This document shows positions 20,021-30,291 of a DNA stretch of 64,000 nucleotides, piece after piece. The translations under genes and the position numbers were made by a program. Origin of the DNA: Fischerella sp. PCC 9431 (GTDB lineage: Bacteria > Cyanobacteriota > Cyanobacteriia > Cyanobacteriales > Nostocaceae); assembly GCF_000447295.1 (NCBI RefSeq), contig NZ_KE650771.1, positions 1,290,730 to 1,354,729 of the forward strand, read 5' to 3'. The first letter of the stretch is position 1. Each line of letters opens with the position of its first letter. The notes beneath the pieces are model-generated. The model was not told the DNA's origin. It saw only the letters and a program-made list of their open reading frames with translations, and searched no databases.

Positions 20021-21301
20021 TTGACAATAACCATGATATTGTTTGGACTACTTTGGGTTACATCCTGGATTGGTTCGTTTTTGTCGTTGAATCAAAGCTT
20101 ACCACCAAGTATTGCATCAAAGGTTGATGCGACAAAAATTTCTGCCAATATAGGTAAACTGGTTAGTAAGCCTCATCCATTTTTTTTACAGCCAAAGCAA
20201 CCAGTAAAATTTTGGACTACGACGCTACTACCTACACGTTTTTTCAAAATAGATTGGGGAGACAAGACATCAAAACCTACTGCAAATAAACGATCAAATA
20301 ATTTGAAAGCAAAGGCTAAAAGCAGCAAAAATCAATTCTGCTCTTCGCTCCAACTGACTGAAATTCGACAACCTTTTGTCAAAACTGCCAATAATTTATC
20401 AGCCGCTACATTTATCGAATCAACTTCTCCTCAACCAGATTTTCTCGCAGATAAAATTTTGCGATCGTCCTTGAGGACACTGCATCTAGCACAATCACTG
20501 CATAATTTCTTCCGCTTCTCTAGTGCTTTTGAGCCAGTTTTTAGTTTTTCATCACCTTTTCCAGTAGCTGTTGTGCATCGCGACGAAAATAATTACGAAG
20601 TCTGGGTAAATAACCGCTTGATTGCAAATCTACCCAATAGGTTACAAGCAACTTTGATGCAACAACGTTTGCGGCAATTGTTGCAGTCACCAAATCTCAA
20701 TGCATCACAACTGCAACCAGCGTTAGTTGATGGTGTCCCAGCATTAATGTCAGGAAATCGCTATCTATTTGGTATTAACAAACAAATTACCCAAAAAGCC
20801 AACCGAAGCGCTGAATTATTAGCAATTGAATGGACGAATAACCTGCGTACCGCGATGAGCGCACCAACATTATCACTTGTGGAAGGTCAATTAGAGATGT
20901 ATGGCTTAAAGCCTTCCCAGAAAAAGATGTATGGTTTGGCTTCTTGGTATGGGCCATTTTTTCATGGTCGCTTAACGGCAAATGGTGAGATATTCAATCA
21001 AAATGAATTGACAGTTGCTCACAAATCCTTACCTTTCAATACCTTCTTAAAAGTGACTAACTTGCAAACTGGTAAAGCGGTGATTGTGCGAGTAAACGAT
21101 CGCGGCCCTTATATTCCTCCTCGCAGTCTGGATTTGTCACGAGTAGCAGCTCGTTGTATCAACAGTGAAGTAGCTGGAGTTGTACCTTATGAAGCAGTGA
21201 TTATGCAACCAAGTGAAGCAAAAATGACTCTCAAAAATCTGAACCTGAGTCTGAAAAACCAGAAATCTAATAAAAAGCTGGCAATTGTCACGGATTTTTG
21301 A
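20021..21301 (+). CDS. RlpA-like septal ring/lytic transglycosylase family protein
   Basis: This 426-residue protein starts with a hydrophobic export or anchor segment ([18 protein letters not shown]). A long low-complexity middle follows. The C-terminal double-psi beta-barrel (about 305-395) has [32 protein letters not shown] and [18 protein letters not shown], the RlpA signature including the Asp of NDRGP. RlpA proteins bind or cut peptidoglycan lacking stem peptides, at septa. The ORF start is a TTG at 20021; an ATG at 20033 is equally possible. No SPOR domain is present. Confidence 0.88.
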   Translation: MTITMILFGLLWVTSWIGSFLSLNQSLPPSIASKVDATKISANIGKLVSKPHPFFLQPKQPVKFWTTTLLPTRFFKIDWGDKTSKPTANKRSNNLKAKAKSSKNQFCSSLQLTEIRQPFVKTANNLSAATFIESTSPQPDFLADKILRSSLRTLHLAQSLHNFFRFSSAFEPVFSFSSPFPVAVVHRDENNYEVWVNNRLIANLPNRLQATLMQQRLRQLLQSPNLNASQLQPALVDGVPALMSGNRYLFGINKQITQKANRSAELLAIEWTNNLRTAMSAPTLSLVEGQLEMYGLKPSQKKMYGLASWYGPFFHGRLTANGEIFNQNELTVAHKSLPFNTFLKVTNLQTGKAVIVRVNDRGPYIPPRSLDLSRVAARCINSEVAGVVPYEAVIMQPSEAKMTLKNLNLSLKNQKSNKKLAIVTDF

Positions 21302-21365
21302 CTAAAGTTAACAGTTACACCAAGCCATGAACTAAAGTCTCGGTTGAGATGTCCTTTTAAATCCC

Positions 21366-23042
21366 TTAAATCCCGTGACTCTTTCCAATCACCCAATGAC
21401 GTCGGAAAAACCGTGCTAAAGAAGACTCTTCCAGTGATAGAAAAATTGGGCGTCCGTGGGGACAGGTGCGGGGGTTGCGGGTGCGTTGCCAGTCATCTAA
21501 AATTTGTTGCATTTCTGGTAAAGAAAGGGGTGTACCATTGCGAATGGCACTGCGACAAGCGACAGCTACTTGTGCTGTTTGTAAATCTCCGCCCCGACTC
21601 AGTTCTAAAATTGCGTCTGCACAGTCGTCTCGCTGCTGCAACATTGCGGGTATACTGCGGATTGCCCAAAGTTGTTCACCAAAGGGTTCGATATCTAAAC
21701 CAAGGCGTTGTAGTTGGGACACTTGCACTGAGGATAATTGATAGAGAATGATCGGTGGTTCCATCGGGACAATTTGCCAGCGATCGCACAATTGTTCGTA
21801 CAATATGCGCTCATGAGCAATATGCTGTTCCACTAACCACAAACCGCCGGGATGTTCAGCGACTATATAAGTATTGTTAACTTGTCCGACGGCTTTTAAA
21901 GTCTGGGAAGTTGAATTTTCTTCAGAGGGACTGGAAGGATGAATGTTGTAAGCACCACTTTCTTCTGCGACTTTAATTAATTTCCCAACTCTACTAGTAT
22001 GAACTGCTTCTTGAATCGTGTCAGAATTAATTCTGAGTGCTTGTTCAATGGCTTGGCTGACTTGCTGTTGCCAATAACTCAAGTTATTGAGATAAATTTC
22101 TGTCTTTGCTGGGTTGCGGTTCCAGTTGATTTGATCAGGAGAAATCACCAAATGTAGACAACAAACTGGATAGCGATCACGTGGTAATGTTCTGTGAAAT
22201 GCTCCTAAAATAGTTTTTTCTAATTCTGGCGCTTTGACTATTCTGCCGTTTACTGCTACCCGCAGCCAATCTGGACGATGACGATGACAACGATCAGGTA
22301 ATCCCACAACTATGTTTAAGGAATGTTGGGGAGAATCAGATAATTCTATTTGCAGTTCTTGTAAGTCTCCCGGACGCACCTGCTGGATCAGTTGTGGTAG
22401 GAGTTTCCCCATCGTTCCCGCCGGAGAGATATTAAACCATTCCCGGTCATTTTGCCAAACTTGCCAAGCAACTTGCGGGTGACAAATAGCTATTTGATAA
22501 ATAGTTGCTTGCACTGCTTTCATTTGCTGGGCGATCGCTGGTAAACCTTGACGTCTGGCGATACAACTACCAAAGAGATTGGAGACTGTGACAACTGTAC
22601 CAGGTGCGATCGCGGCTGCTTGTTGATGTAGGATTTGCCCTCCATAGCCATATACTACCCGTGTACCCCCAGTAAATGGAGCAGATACAACAGGAGATGG
22701 ACGACTCAAAATTTCTAACTCAGCCAAAGTCGTCAAACTGTGCAACGCTTCACCACGAAATCCCAAACTAGTGATTTTCCATAAATCTGCACAGCTATGA
22801 ATTTTACTGGTACTATGGGCTGATGCTGCTCGTTGCAAGTCTTCCAAGTTCATCCCGCAGCCATTATCAGCAACTCGGACTCGCCATTGTTCTGGCCAAA
22901 GAGAAACCACAATCCGCGTTGCACCTGCATCGAGGGAGTTTTCTACTAATTCCCGCACTACAGCTGCTAAAGAGTCTATAACTTCTCCAGCTGTAATTAA
23001 ATGTACGACCTCTTTTGGTAAAACTTGGATTGTGGATACCAT
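21366..23042 (-). CDS. mutL: DNA mismatch repair protein MutL
   Basis: MutL couples MutS recognition to strand removal. The N-terminal GHKL ATPase has ENSLDAGATRIVVS, DNGCGMNLEDL and GFRGEALHSL. The C-terminal domain keeps the endonuclease elements of strains lacking MutH: QHIAHERILYEQL, VACRSAIRNG, CPHGRPIFLSL and FFRRHW. The ATG at 23042 (MVSTIQVLP, 558 residues) is the better start; a TTG at 23060 is in frame upstream. mutS is not in the window. The linker between domains (about 340-375) is Ser-rich and short. Confidence 0.95.
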   Translation of the reverse strand: MVSTIQVLPKEVVHLITAGEVIDSLAAVVRELVENSLDAGATRIVVSLWPEQWRVRVADNGCGMNLEDLQRAASAHSTSKIHSCADLWKITSLGFRGEALHSLTTLAELEILSRPSPVVSAPFTGGTRVVYGYGGQILHQQAAAIAPGTVVTVSNLFGSCIARRQGLPAIAQQMKAVQATIYQIAICHPQVAWQVWQNDREWFNISPAGTMGKLLPQLIQQVRPGDLQELQIELSDSPQHSLNIVVGLPDRCHRHRPDWLRVAVNGRIVKAPELEKTILGAFHRTLPRDRYPVCCLHLVISPDQINWNRNPAKTEIYLNNLSYWQQQVSQAIEQALRINSDTIQEAVHTSRVGKLIKVAEESGAYNIHPSSPSEENSTSQTLKAVGQVNNTYIVAEHPGGLWLVEQHIAHERILYEQLCDRWQIVPMEPPIILYQLSSVQVSQLQRLGLDIEPFGEQLWAIRSIPAMLQQRDDCADAILELSRGGDLQTAQVAVACRSAIRNGTPLSLPEMQQILDDWQRTRNPRTCPHGRPIFLSLEESSLARFFRRHWVIGKSHGI

Positions 23043-23275
23043 AAAGTCTAGTTTAGACAAGGCGTTAGTCAGTGTATCATCTAAACAAATTTCATTAATT
23101 TTGTATACATAAATTTATTTTTTTTGATATAAAAGTACACGTATTTATCAATCTTCATGAAAATATTTATTCTTTTTAAAAAAAGCTCGATAAAAATAAG
23201 TTTTTTGATAGATTGCTGTTGATAGTGGAAATCAACAAACTATTAGGCAAAAACAATTAATTTTAGGTGGCTATT

Positions 23276-23596
23276 ATGCTTGATTCTGTTGCACACGACT
23301 TGAAATCTCGTCTGGAATTGGGTCAACCTGGTTTTACGATTCTGGATGTACGCGATCGCAGCAGCTACAATACAGGTCATATTACAGGAGCAGTACCCAT
23401 TCCCCTAGGTGACTTGGCAAATCGCGCTAAAACCGCTTTCCATAGCAAGCGCGAGATTTTTGTTTATGGTGAAAACGACGAACAAGCAACCGAAGCTACA
23501 AAACTCTTAAAAGAGGCTGGATTTGCTCATGTCTCTGAAATTAAAGGTGGCTTGTCAGCTTGGAAAACAGCCGGAGGTGCAACAGTAGGAGCTTAA
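23276..23596 (+). CDS. Rhodanese-like domain protein lacking the catalytic cysteine
   Basis: This 106-residue single-domain protein has the rhodanese fold pattern: FTILDVRDRSSYNTGHITGA, then PIPLGDL and a C-terminal GGLSAWKTAGG. The active-site loop reads VYGENDEQATEA, where active enzymes have Cys-x-x-Gly-x-Arg. With no Cys it cannot form a persulfide by the normal route, so a binding or regulatory role is likelier. TAGGTGG lies 5 bases before the ATG at 23276, which is why I prefer it to the GTG at 23267. Confidence 0.88.
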   Translation: MLDSVAHDLKSRLELGQPGFTILDVRDRSSYNTGHITGAVPIPLGDLANRAKTAFHSKREIFVYGENDEQATEATKLLKEAGFAHVSEIKGGLSAWKTAGGATVGA

Positions 23597-23604
23597 ATTG
23601 CAGG

Positions 23605-23726
23605 GATTGGGGATCGGGGAAATGTTAGCTCTTAGACGCACTCGACGCGGAGAAAAACTAATCGACAATGCGTCATCCTTAATCCCCTGTCCCCCATACC
23701 CTGTCCCTGATCCCCGATCCCCAATC
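23605..23726. terminator. Inverted repeat between convergent genes
   Basis: GATTGGGGATCGGGG at 23605-23619 and CCCCGATCCCCAATC at 23712-23726 form a perfect 15-bp inverted repeat around a 92-base loop. The right arm touches the stop codon of the adenosine deaminase family gene. Its position between convergent genes suits a bidirectional terminator. The sequence belongs to the GGGGATC heptamer repeat family. Confidence 0.6.
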
Positions 23727-24769
23727 TAATTTTTCATAGCTACAACTTTAGTAGATTCGGGATTTAGCAATCCATTTAATAGTGATGCTGGACGTTGACC
23801 GTAAGGCCAGGCAAAAGCATGACGGAAAGCTGCATCCTGACAAGCTTGGAGTTGTTGAAAATTAATGATGTCGTAGGTGAGCAGATTTTCGTACTCAAAG
23901 GGTAAACGGACGTTGTGTAGTCCGGCGTTGTCTGTACAAATGGCGATATCGACTCCAGCATCAAAACAACGGTCAAAGACAACTTTAAGTTGGCGAATAT
24001 CTTCTAAAGTACCTGTTTTGAGGTAAGTTGTGGGGCAAACTTCCAAACACTGATTTTGTTTAGCTAAATCTGGAAGTAATTCAGGGTACAACAAAGGAAT
24101 TTGGATACCGTGACCGATTCGCATCAAAAAGGGTAACAGTTCTGGGTAACAACCTGCTGTGGTTTCGTACAGGTGTCCTGTTGTACCAATTCCTAAAGAC
24201 AACGCATAATTATATAGTTCTACCCATTCTTCTAAGCGATCGCCATAATAACTATCTCCCCCTGCCACGTCTACTGCACAAACATACTGCTTATTTTGTG
24301 CAGCTAAATCTACAATCGCTCTATTCACCTCATAGGGTAAACGCGAATGCATACAAAGAATTTGACTAGTGACAATCGGATATTCAGGTAATTTGCTGGC
24401 CTTACCTACAACTTCAACAATTTCTGCCATTTTGTCAATTCTTTCGGATTGACTCAGGTGTTCTGGTGTTCGCAGATAAGGTGTATAACGTAGTTCTAAG
24501 TAAGCTAAATTTTCAAATATATAAGCACCCCGTAATAGTCGATAAATAAAGTAGGGTAGAGTCTCTACAGTTTGCACACTTTCTACTAAAGTATGTAACT
24601 CTAAATACTCATCTAAAGTATTACGCGGACGTGTGTAAAACTCTTCAAAACCTTCATAATTAGCAAACCGAGAAATTAACTCCGAAGAATGGCGTTCAAA
24701 GTACCGCCATAGCACTCTTGGTACAACCGAACCACCAAGGTGTCTGTGTAACTCTGCATATAAAGCCAT
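23726..24769 (-). CDS. Adenosine deaminase family protein
   Basis: This 347-residue metal-dependent hydrolase has the amidohydrolase barrel pattern: HRHLGGS (metal-binding HxH) at the N-terminus, TGHLYET (expected His and catalytic Glu), IGHGIQIPLL and ICTDNAGLHNV (metal Asp). ADA family members deaminate adenosine or related bases such as N6-methyl-AMP. TDNAG replaces the more usual TDDP, so the exact substrate is open. It converges on the rhodanese gene. Confidence 0.85.
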   Translation of the reverse strand: MALYAELHRHLGGSVVPRVLWRYFERHSSELISRFANYEGFEEFYTRPRNTLDEYLELHTLVESVQTVETLPYFIYRLLRGAYIFENLAYLELRYTPYLRTPEHLSQSERIDKMAEIVEVVGKASKLPEYPIVTSQILCMHSRLPYEVNRAIVDLAAQNKQYVCAVDVAGGDSYYGDRLEEWVELYNYALSLGIGTTGHLYETTAGCYPELLPFLMRIGHGIQIPLLYPELLPDLAKQNQCLEVCPTTYLKTGTLEDIRQLKVVFDRCFDAGVDIAICTDNAGLHNVRLPFEYENLLTYDIINFQQLQACQDAAFRHAFAWPYGQRPASLLNGLLNPESTKVVAMKN

Positions 24770-24859
24770 AGTAGTGCTATTCAGAATAAATATTAATTAT
24801 TATTAACAGTAACAAATAAAAAAATAAGCTGCTTGTGGATAAATTTTTTGTAAGTTAAT

Positions 24860-25205
24860 TTAATTACTTTTATTAATTGCGGCAATTGCTTGTAATAAAT
24901 ATTTCACAGTACACGGGTTTGATAAAAATGCTTTTACTCCTACCCCTTGTGATTCGTCGATGTTGTGCTGTGACGACAGTCCATTAGTAGCAATAATTTT
25001 GACATTGGGATTGATTTTTTGTAGCGTGCAAATGGCGATCGCTCCATCCATTGATGGCATTATCATATCTAGTAATACTAGATTTATTTTCTGCTGATAA
25101 TCTGCATAGATTTTTACTGCTTCTACACCATCACTATCAGTAAGTACGCGATAGTTGTAATTTCCCAAATTATCGCTTCATCATCTATTACCAAAATTAA
25201 TTGTA
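24860..25205 (-). pseudogene. Frameshifted response-regulator receiver domain
   Basis: Reading on the minus strand, ELQLILVIDDEAII (acidic pocket, strand 1) is followed by a frame change, and then GNYNYRVLTDSDGVEA, LVLLDMIMPSMDG (phospho-acceptor Asp) and IIATNGLSS. Compared with the closely similar receiver at the end of the 38335-42021 kinase, 22 bases are missing between DDE and YNY. The conserved Lys of the final LSKP motif is Asn here (FLSNPC). Both defects indicate decay. The open frame from 25168 downward (102 codons) is the 3' part only. Confidence 0.8.
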
Positions 25206-25450
25206 ACTCCTCACGTTTATAGCTAATAATCTGAAATTTTTTTCGTTGACTTGTAAGAATTTGCCATCAGTTGCGATACGAGAAATACCAACAGCAGCTT
25301 AACTTATATGTAGCGTGAAATCGATGCTTTTACTCCTATGGTTTAGACTTCAGCAATACTTTAGTTTCATAAAAGTCCACTATAGATAAGTGTTTTAACA
25401 TTGGGGTTGATTGGTTTCAACTTGCGGATGGCGATCGCTCTTCTCAACAA
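25205..25450 (-). pseudogene. Remnants of a PAS domain and a second receiver domain
   Basis: Just upstream of the broken receiver, the minus strand reads AAVGISRIATDGKFLQVNEK and then NFRLLA (about 25300-25205), a PAS-domain start followed by a stop. Farther upstream (about 25445-25315) come AIAIRKLKPINPNVK and SGL, then a stop-interrupted GVKA, a degraded copy of the receiver segment AICTLQKINPNVK...GVKAF. Domain order PAS-receiver plus an extra receiver copy suggests one old hybrid kinase or two tandem genes that have mostly been lost. Confidence 0.6.
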
Positions 25451-25655
25451 CCAATTACTTTAATTACTTTTAATTATGTTCACCACAGAGGTTTGCTTGG
25501 ATACTATTTGATTGCAAAGACACGCTTGTAAATGCGATCGCCCAAATTATTCAGACATATCTACGTTTACCATAGGTAAACTTTTGCTTTCAAAACTTGA
25601 CATATGCTACAAAATTTGTCGATAATTAGCGTTTGTGAAAACTTTAGCTTTTTAA

Positions 25656-27008
<1,353 letters not shown>

Positions 27009-27009
27009 G

Positions 27010-27270
27010 TTAGCGATCAGGGATCGGGAATCGGGGAAAGGGGATCAGGGATCGGGAATCAGGGATCGGGGACAAGGGGGACAAGGGGGACAAGGGGGAC
27101 AAGGGGGGCAAGGGAGCAGGGAGACAAAGAAGAATAACCAATGCCCAATGCCCAATGCCCAATGCCCCATGCCCCATGCCCAATCCCCAATCCCTGATCC
27201 CCTTTCCCCGATCCCTAATCCCCTTTCCCCGATCCCCGATCCCCTACTCCCCAATTTGTCAATTAACAAC
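27010..27270. repeat. Long inverted mosaic repeat between purA and rplY
   Basis: GGGGATC/AGGGATC heptamers (27018-27070) and five GGACAAGGG units (27070-27115) are followed by CCAATGC/CCCATGC heptamers (27138-27180) and CCCCGATCCCTAATCCCC-type units (27185-27245). The outer halves are inverted copies of each other (for example GGGGAAAGGGGATCAGGGAT and its inverse), so the whole gap can form a cruciform. Any open frame here is coincidental. Confidence 0.85.
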
Positions 27271-27281
27271 TCACAATTTCT

Positions 27282-27581
27282 ATGGAACTTACGATTGATT
27301 GTAAAAAGCGACCAGAAGGTAGCAAGCCCAATGCTTTGCGTCGTTCTGGGTTAATACCTGCTAATTTGTATGGTCATAAAGGTAGCGAGTCTATTTCTCT
27401 GGTTGTTGATGCTAAAACTGTTGAGAATCTGCTCAAGAAAGCTCGTGTCAACAAAACTGAGTTTGAACTCAATGTTACAGATTTGGATTGGCGCGGTAAA
27501 ACGGTGATCCGCGAACTTCAAACTCATCCAGCTAAGGGAACACCTTACCACTTGAGTTTTTTTGCTTCCAGCAAAGGTTGA
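27282..27581 (+). CDS. rplY: 50S ribosomal protein L25 (short form)
   Basis: This 99-residue protein is the single-domain L25 that binds the 5S rRNA loop E region. [21 protein letters not shown] and [18 protein letters not shown] match the family start, and no C-terminal CTC domain is present. Length agrees with the E. coli-type short form. A good factor-independent terminator follows. Confidence 0.93.
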   Translation: MELTIDCKKRPEGSKPNALRRSGLIPANLYGHKGSESISLVVDAKTVENLLKKARVNKTEFELNVTDLDWRGKTVIRELQTHPAKGTPYHLSFFASSKG

Positions 27582-27607
27582 TAGAGTTTATCATAATTGC
27601 TGATAAG

Positions 27608-27632
27608 ACCAGGGTGAAAACCCTGGTTTTTT
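27608..27632 (+). terminator. Rho-independent terminator of rplY
   Basis: ACCAGGG (27608-27614) pairs with CCCTGGT (27621-27627) around a 6-base loop TGAAAA, and a T-run follows directly. It is 27 bases after the rplY stop. Confidence 0.88.
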
Positions 27633-27735
27633 GTTGATTGAATTACATAGAATACATAGACGCGCTCATAGGCTTCTCGCAGAGTACCCGAAGGGCTTCT
27701 CGAACAGTAGGACAACTAGGACACAAAGAAAAAAT

Positions 27736-29271
27736 ATGACTGCTTCTATTCCACCTTTAATTGAGCAGATGTTACAGCCTGGATTTTATCCTCATGCTGT
27801 ACAAGAACCAGTAAAGTTAATTCAGACGCATGTTTCTTATGTGTTGTTGACTGGGGATTATGTTTATAAGTTGAAGAAGCCAGTAAATTTTGGCTTTTTG
27901 GATTATTCGACCTTGGAAAAGCGCCAGCATTTTTGTCAGGAAGAGTTAAGGTTAAATCAACGAGGTGCGGGGGAATTATATCTAGAAGTATTGCCTATAA
28001 GTTTGGTAGGTGAGCAATATCAACTAGGGGGAACAGAAGCTGTAGAGTATGCGTTGAAAATGCGTCAGTTTCCCCAGGAAGCTTTGCTGAGTGAAATGTT
28101 TGAGCAGGGGAAGTTAGAGGAGAAACACATAGCAGAATTGGGACGGGTTGTAGCAGAGTTTCACCAAAAAAGTGCTACCAATGATTACATTCGTTCTTTT
28201 GGGGAAGTATCACAAGTCCGGGCTGCCTTTGACGAAAATTACCAGCAAACGGAAAAATATATTGGTGGACCACAAACTCAAGTGCAGTTTGAGGAAACAA
28301 AGCAGTATAGCGATCGCTTTTTTGCAGAACGTGCGGATTTATTTAAGAGTCGTATTCAGAACAACTATATTAAGGAATGTCACGGTGATCTGCATTTAAG
28401 AAATATTGCGCTATGGCAAGATAAAATTTTGCTCTTTGACTGTATAGAGTTTAATGAGCCGTTTCGCTTTGCTGATGTCATGTACGATGTGGCGTTTACA
28501 GTGATGGACTTGGAAGCACGGCAGTGCAAAGATTTAGCTAATGTGTTTTTGAATACTTATATTGAGCAAACTGGAGACTGGGAAGGTTTACAGGTATTAC
28601 CTTTGTATTTAAGCCGCCAAGCGTATGTGAGGGCGAAAGTAACTTCGTTTTTGTTAGATGATCCTGGTGTACCTCCAGAAGCCAAGGAAGAGGCGGCGAA
28701 AACTGCGGCGGCTTATTATCAACAAGCCTGGGAGTATACTCAACCCCGTCAAGGACAATTGATTTTAATGTCGGGAGTATCTGGTTCAGGGAAAAGTACA
28801 ACAGCTCGGTATTTAGCTCAACAGATAGGAGCAATTCACCTCCGCTCAGATGCAGTGCGGAAGCATTTGGCGGGGATTCCCCTAATGCAACGGGGTGGAG
28901 ATGATTTGTATACCCCCGAAATGACTCAAAAAACCTATGCACGCTTGCTGGAATTGGGAATAATGCTGGCAAGTCAAGGATTTAAGGTGATTTTAGATGC
29001 TAAATACGATCGCCAACAGTTACGACAACAAGCGATCGCCCAAGCCCAAGATCAGCAAATACCTTTACAGATTCTAGGTTGCACTGCACCACGAGAAGTT
29101 TTACAACAACGTCTACAACACCGCACAGGTGATATTGCTGATGCAACTGCTGAATTGTTGGAGTCACAACTTGCTGCTGCTGAGACTTGGACCGAAAAAG
29201 AAAAACCATTAGTAAAAATTTTGGACACAACTCAACCAATACAGGCACAATTAAAGGAAATATTTAACTAA
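27736..29271 (+). CDS. Two-domain protein: aminoglycoside phosphotransferase-like plus P-loop kinase
   Basis: The N-terminal half (about 1-340 of 511) is an APH-like kinase: KKPVNFGFLDYSTLEKR (Lys site) and the catalytic loop KECHGDLHLRNIALW with LFDCIEFNEPFR. The C-terminal half has a Walker A motif SGVSGSGKSTTARYLA and a nucleotide-kinase-like pattern (LRSDAVRKHLAG, VILDAKYDRQQLR). This fusion is widespread in bacteria, with unknown substrate. I use the ATG at 27736; the frame extends upstream to 27631 only through dispersed repeat sequence. Confidence 0.9.
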   Translation: MTASIPPLIEQMLQPGFYPHAVQEPVKLIQTHVSYVLLTGDYVYKLKKPVNFGFLDYSTLEKRQHFCQEELRLNQRGAGELYLEVLPISLVGEQYQLGGTEAVEYALKMRQFPQEALLSEMFEQGKLEEKHIAELGRVVAEFHQKSATNDYIRSFGEVSQVRAAFDENYQQTEKYIGGPQTQVQFEETKQYSDRFFAERADLFKSRIQNNYIKECHGDLHLRNIALWQDKILLFDCIEFNEPFRFADVMYDVAFTVMDLEARQCKDLANVFLNTYIEQTGDWEGLQVLPLYLSRQAYVRAKVTSFLLDDPGVPPEAKEEAAKTAAAYYQQAWEYTQPRQGQLILMSGVSGSGKSTTARYLAQQIGAIHLRSDAVRKHLAGIPLMQRGGDDLYTPEMTQKTYARLLELGIMLASQGFKVILDAKYDRQQLRQQAIAQAQDQQIPLQILGCTAPREVLQQRLQHRTGDIADATAELLESQLAAAETWTEKEKPLVKILDTTQPIQAQLKEIFN

Positions 29272-29586
29272 TGCCTTCACAGAAAATTTGAGATTTTAAA
29301 TTTTGGATTTTAGATTGAGAGTCATTTGTGAGAAGAAAGTAATTTTTGTAATTGACCGTACCAATTTTGGATTTTGGATTATTTTTTTTGGTTCAAGCCC
29401 CGCCTAAGAGTGGGCGTAACAAATCTAAAATCGCAAATCTAAAATCTACAATTGTTTGACTTGATGCTTATTAATCCAAAATCTAAAATCCAACACCTAA
29501 AATCCAAAATCGTTCGACTGACTTGTACTGAGCCTTGTCGAAGTAGCGCTCACGACGAAGTCTAAAATCCAAAATCGGTTGACCTT
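29272..29586. repeat. Intergenic AAAATCTAAAATCC repeat block
   Basis: Heptamer-like units of TTTTGGATT and its inverse AAAATCTAAAATCC are scattered through 29284-29578, forming inverted pairs. The segment CTTGTACTGAGCCTTGTCG near 29523 is another dispersed repeat. No gene is seen. Confidence 0.7.
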
Positions 29587-30081
29587 ATGCCACCAGAAAA
29601 GAACAATTTCAGTCAATTTTTATCGATTTCGCCCAACTTTCTTAATCAAATCCTGTTTGGGGTATTTTTAACACTCATTTTTTTGGTAGTTGGTTATGCA
29701 CTACCTATAAGCCTTTTCTTGGGTGTGTTGGGTGGTTTAGCTGTAGGCTGGATGGCTACAGCTAATAAAAGTAGCCCTCAGAGTGATGCAATTGCTTCTT
29801 CTGAGGGTATTGATGCAGGTTTGAAATACTGGTTATTTTTCTTGCTTGGCTTCGTATTTTTGGGATACAAACCATCTGTAAGCATTTTGCTGGGTTCGTT
29901 GGCTGGAATTGGCGGAGGGTGGCTGATTGCTTGGTGGAAAAGCAAAGAAGAAACTAGAACTCAAATCCCCGATGAATTAATAGATGAAACACAACTACAA
30001 TTACCCCCTACCCCAACCGTCAAACGACGTATCCGAAAGCCTATACGTCGCTACCGTCGTTCATCAAGAAATTCCAACTAG
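29587..30081 (+). CDS. Hypothetical membrane protein with basic C-terminus
   Basis: This 164-residue protein has two hydrophobic hairpins: one at about 17-55 (ILFGVFLTLIFLVVGYALP, then a Gly-rich helix) and one at about 75-120 (YWLFFLLGFVFLGYKPSVS, then a Gly-rich helix). The halves look alike (GVLGGLAVGWMA and GSLAGIGGGWLIAWW), which suggests an internal duplication. A strongly basic tail (RRIRKPIRRYRRSSR) ends it. I recognise no family. Confidence 0.7.
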   Translation: MPPEKNNFSQFLSISPNFLNQILFGVFLTLIFLVVGYALPISLFLGVLGGLAVGWMATANKSSPQSDAIASSEGIDAGLKYWLFFLLGFVFLGYKPSVSILLGSLAGIGGGWLIAWWKSKEETRTQIPDELIDETQLQLPPTPTVKRRIRKPIRRYRRSSRNSN

Positions 30082-30094
30082 CCATAATTTTGGC

Positions 30095-30290
30095 GGAGGT
30101 AAAAAAGGTTTGGGCATTGGGCATGGGGCATTGGGGATTGGGGGTCGGGGATTAGGGAAGGTGGGGCCCCCTCTGGGGATAAGGGGTAACGGGGATTGGT
30201 TATTCTCCCCGCTCCCTGCTCCCTTGTCCTCCTTGTCCTCTTTGTCCTCCTTGTCTCCCTGCTCTCTGCTTCTTAATCCCTAATTCCCCT
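30095..30290. repeat. Intergenic mosaic repeat; second copy of the module inside the kinase gene
   Basis: GGGCATTGGG units (30113-30150), a GGTGGGGCCCCCTCTGGGG module (30160-30178) and TTGTCCTCC/TTGTCTCCC units (30222-30265) follow one another. The 45 bases at 30155-30199 match the inverse of 12000-12044 within the kinase gene with one difference. The open frames here are spurious. Confidence 0.85.
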
Positions 30291-30291
30291 T

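Noticed and set aside
24860-25168. Intact single-domain response regulator
   Set aside because: The open frame lacks strand 1 and the acidic pocket, which sit in another frame upstream after a 22-base deletion, and the conserved C-terminal Lys is replaced.
29984-30283. 99-codon open frame overlapping the end of the membrane protein gene
   Set aside because: It lies almost entirely in GGGCATTGGG and TTGTCCTCC repeats and overlaps a better gene; repeats with a 7- or 9-base period leave frames open by chance.
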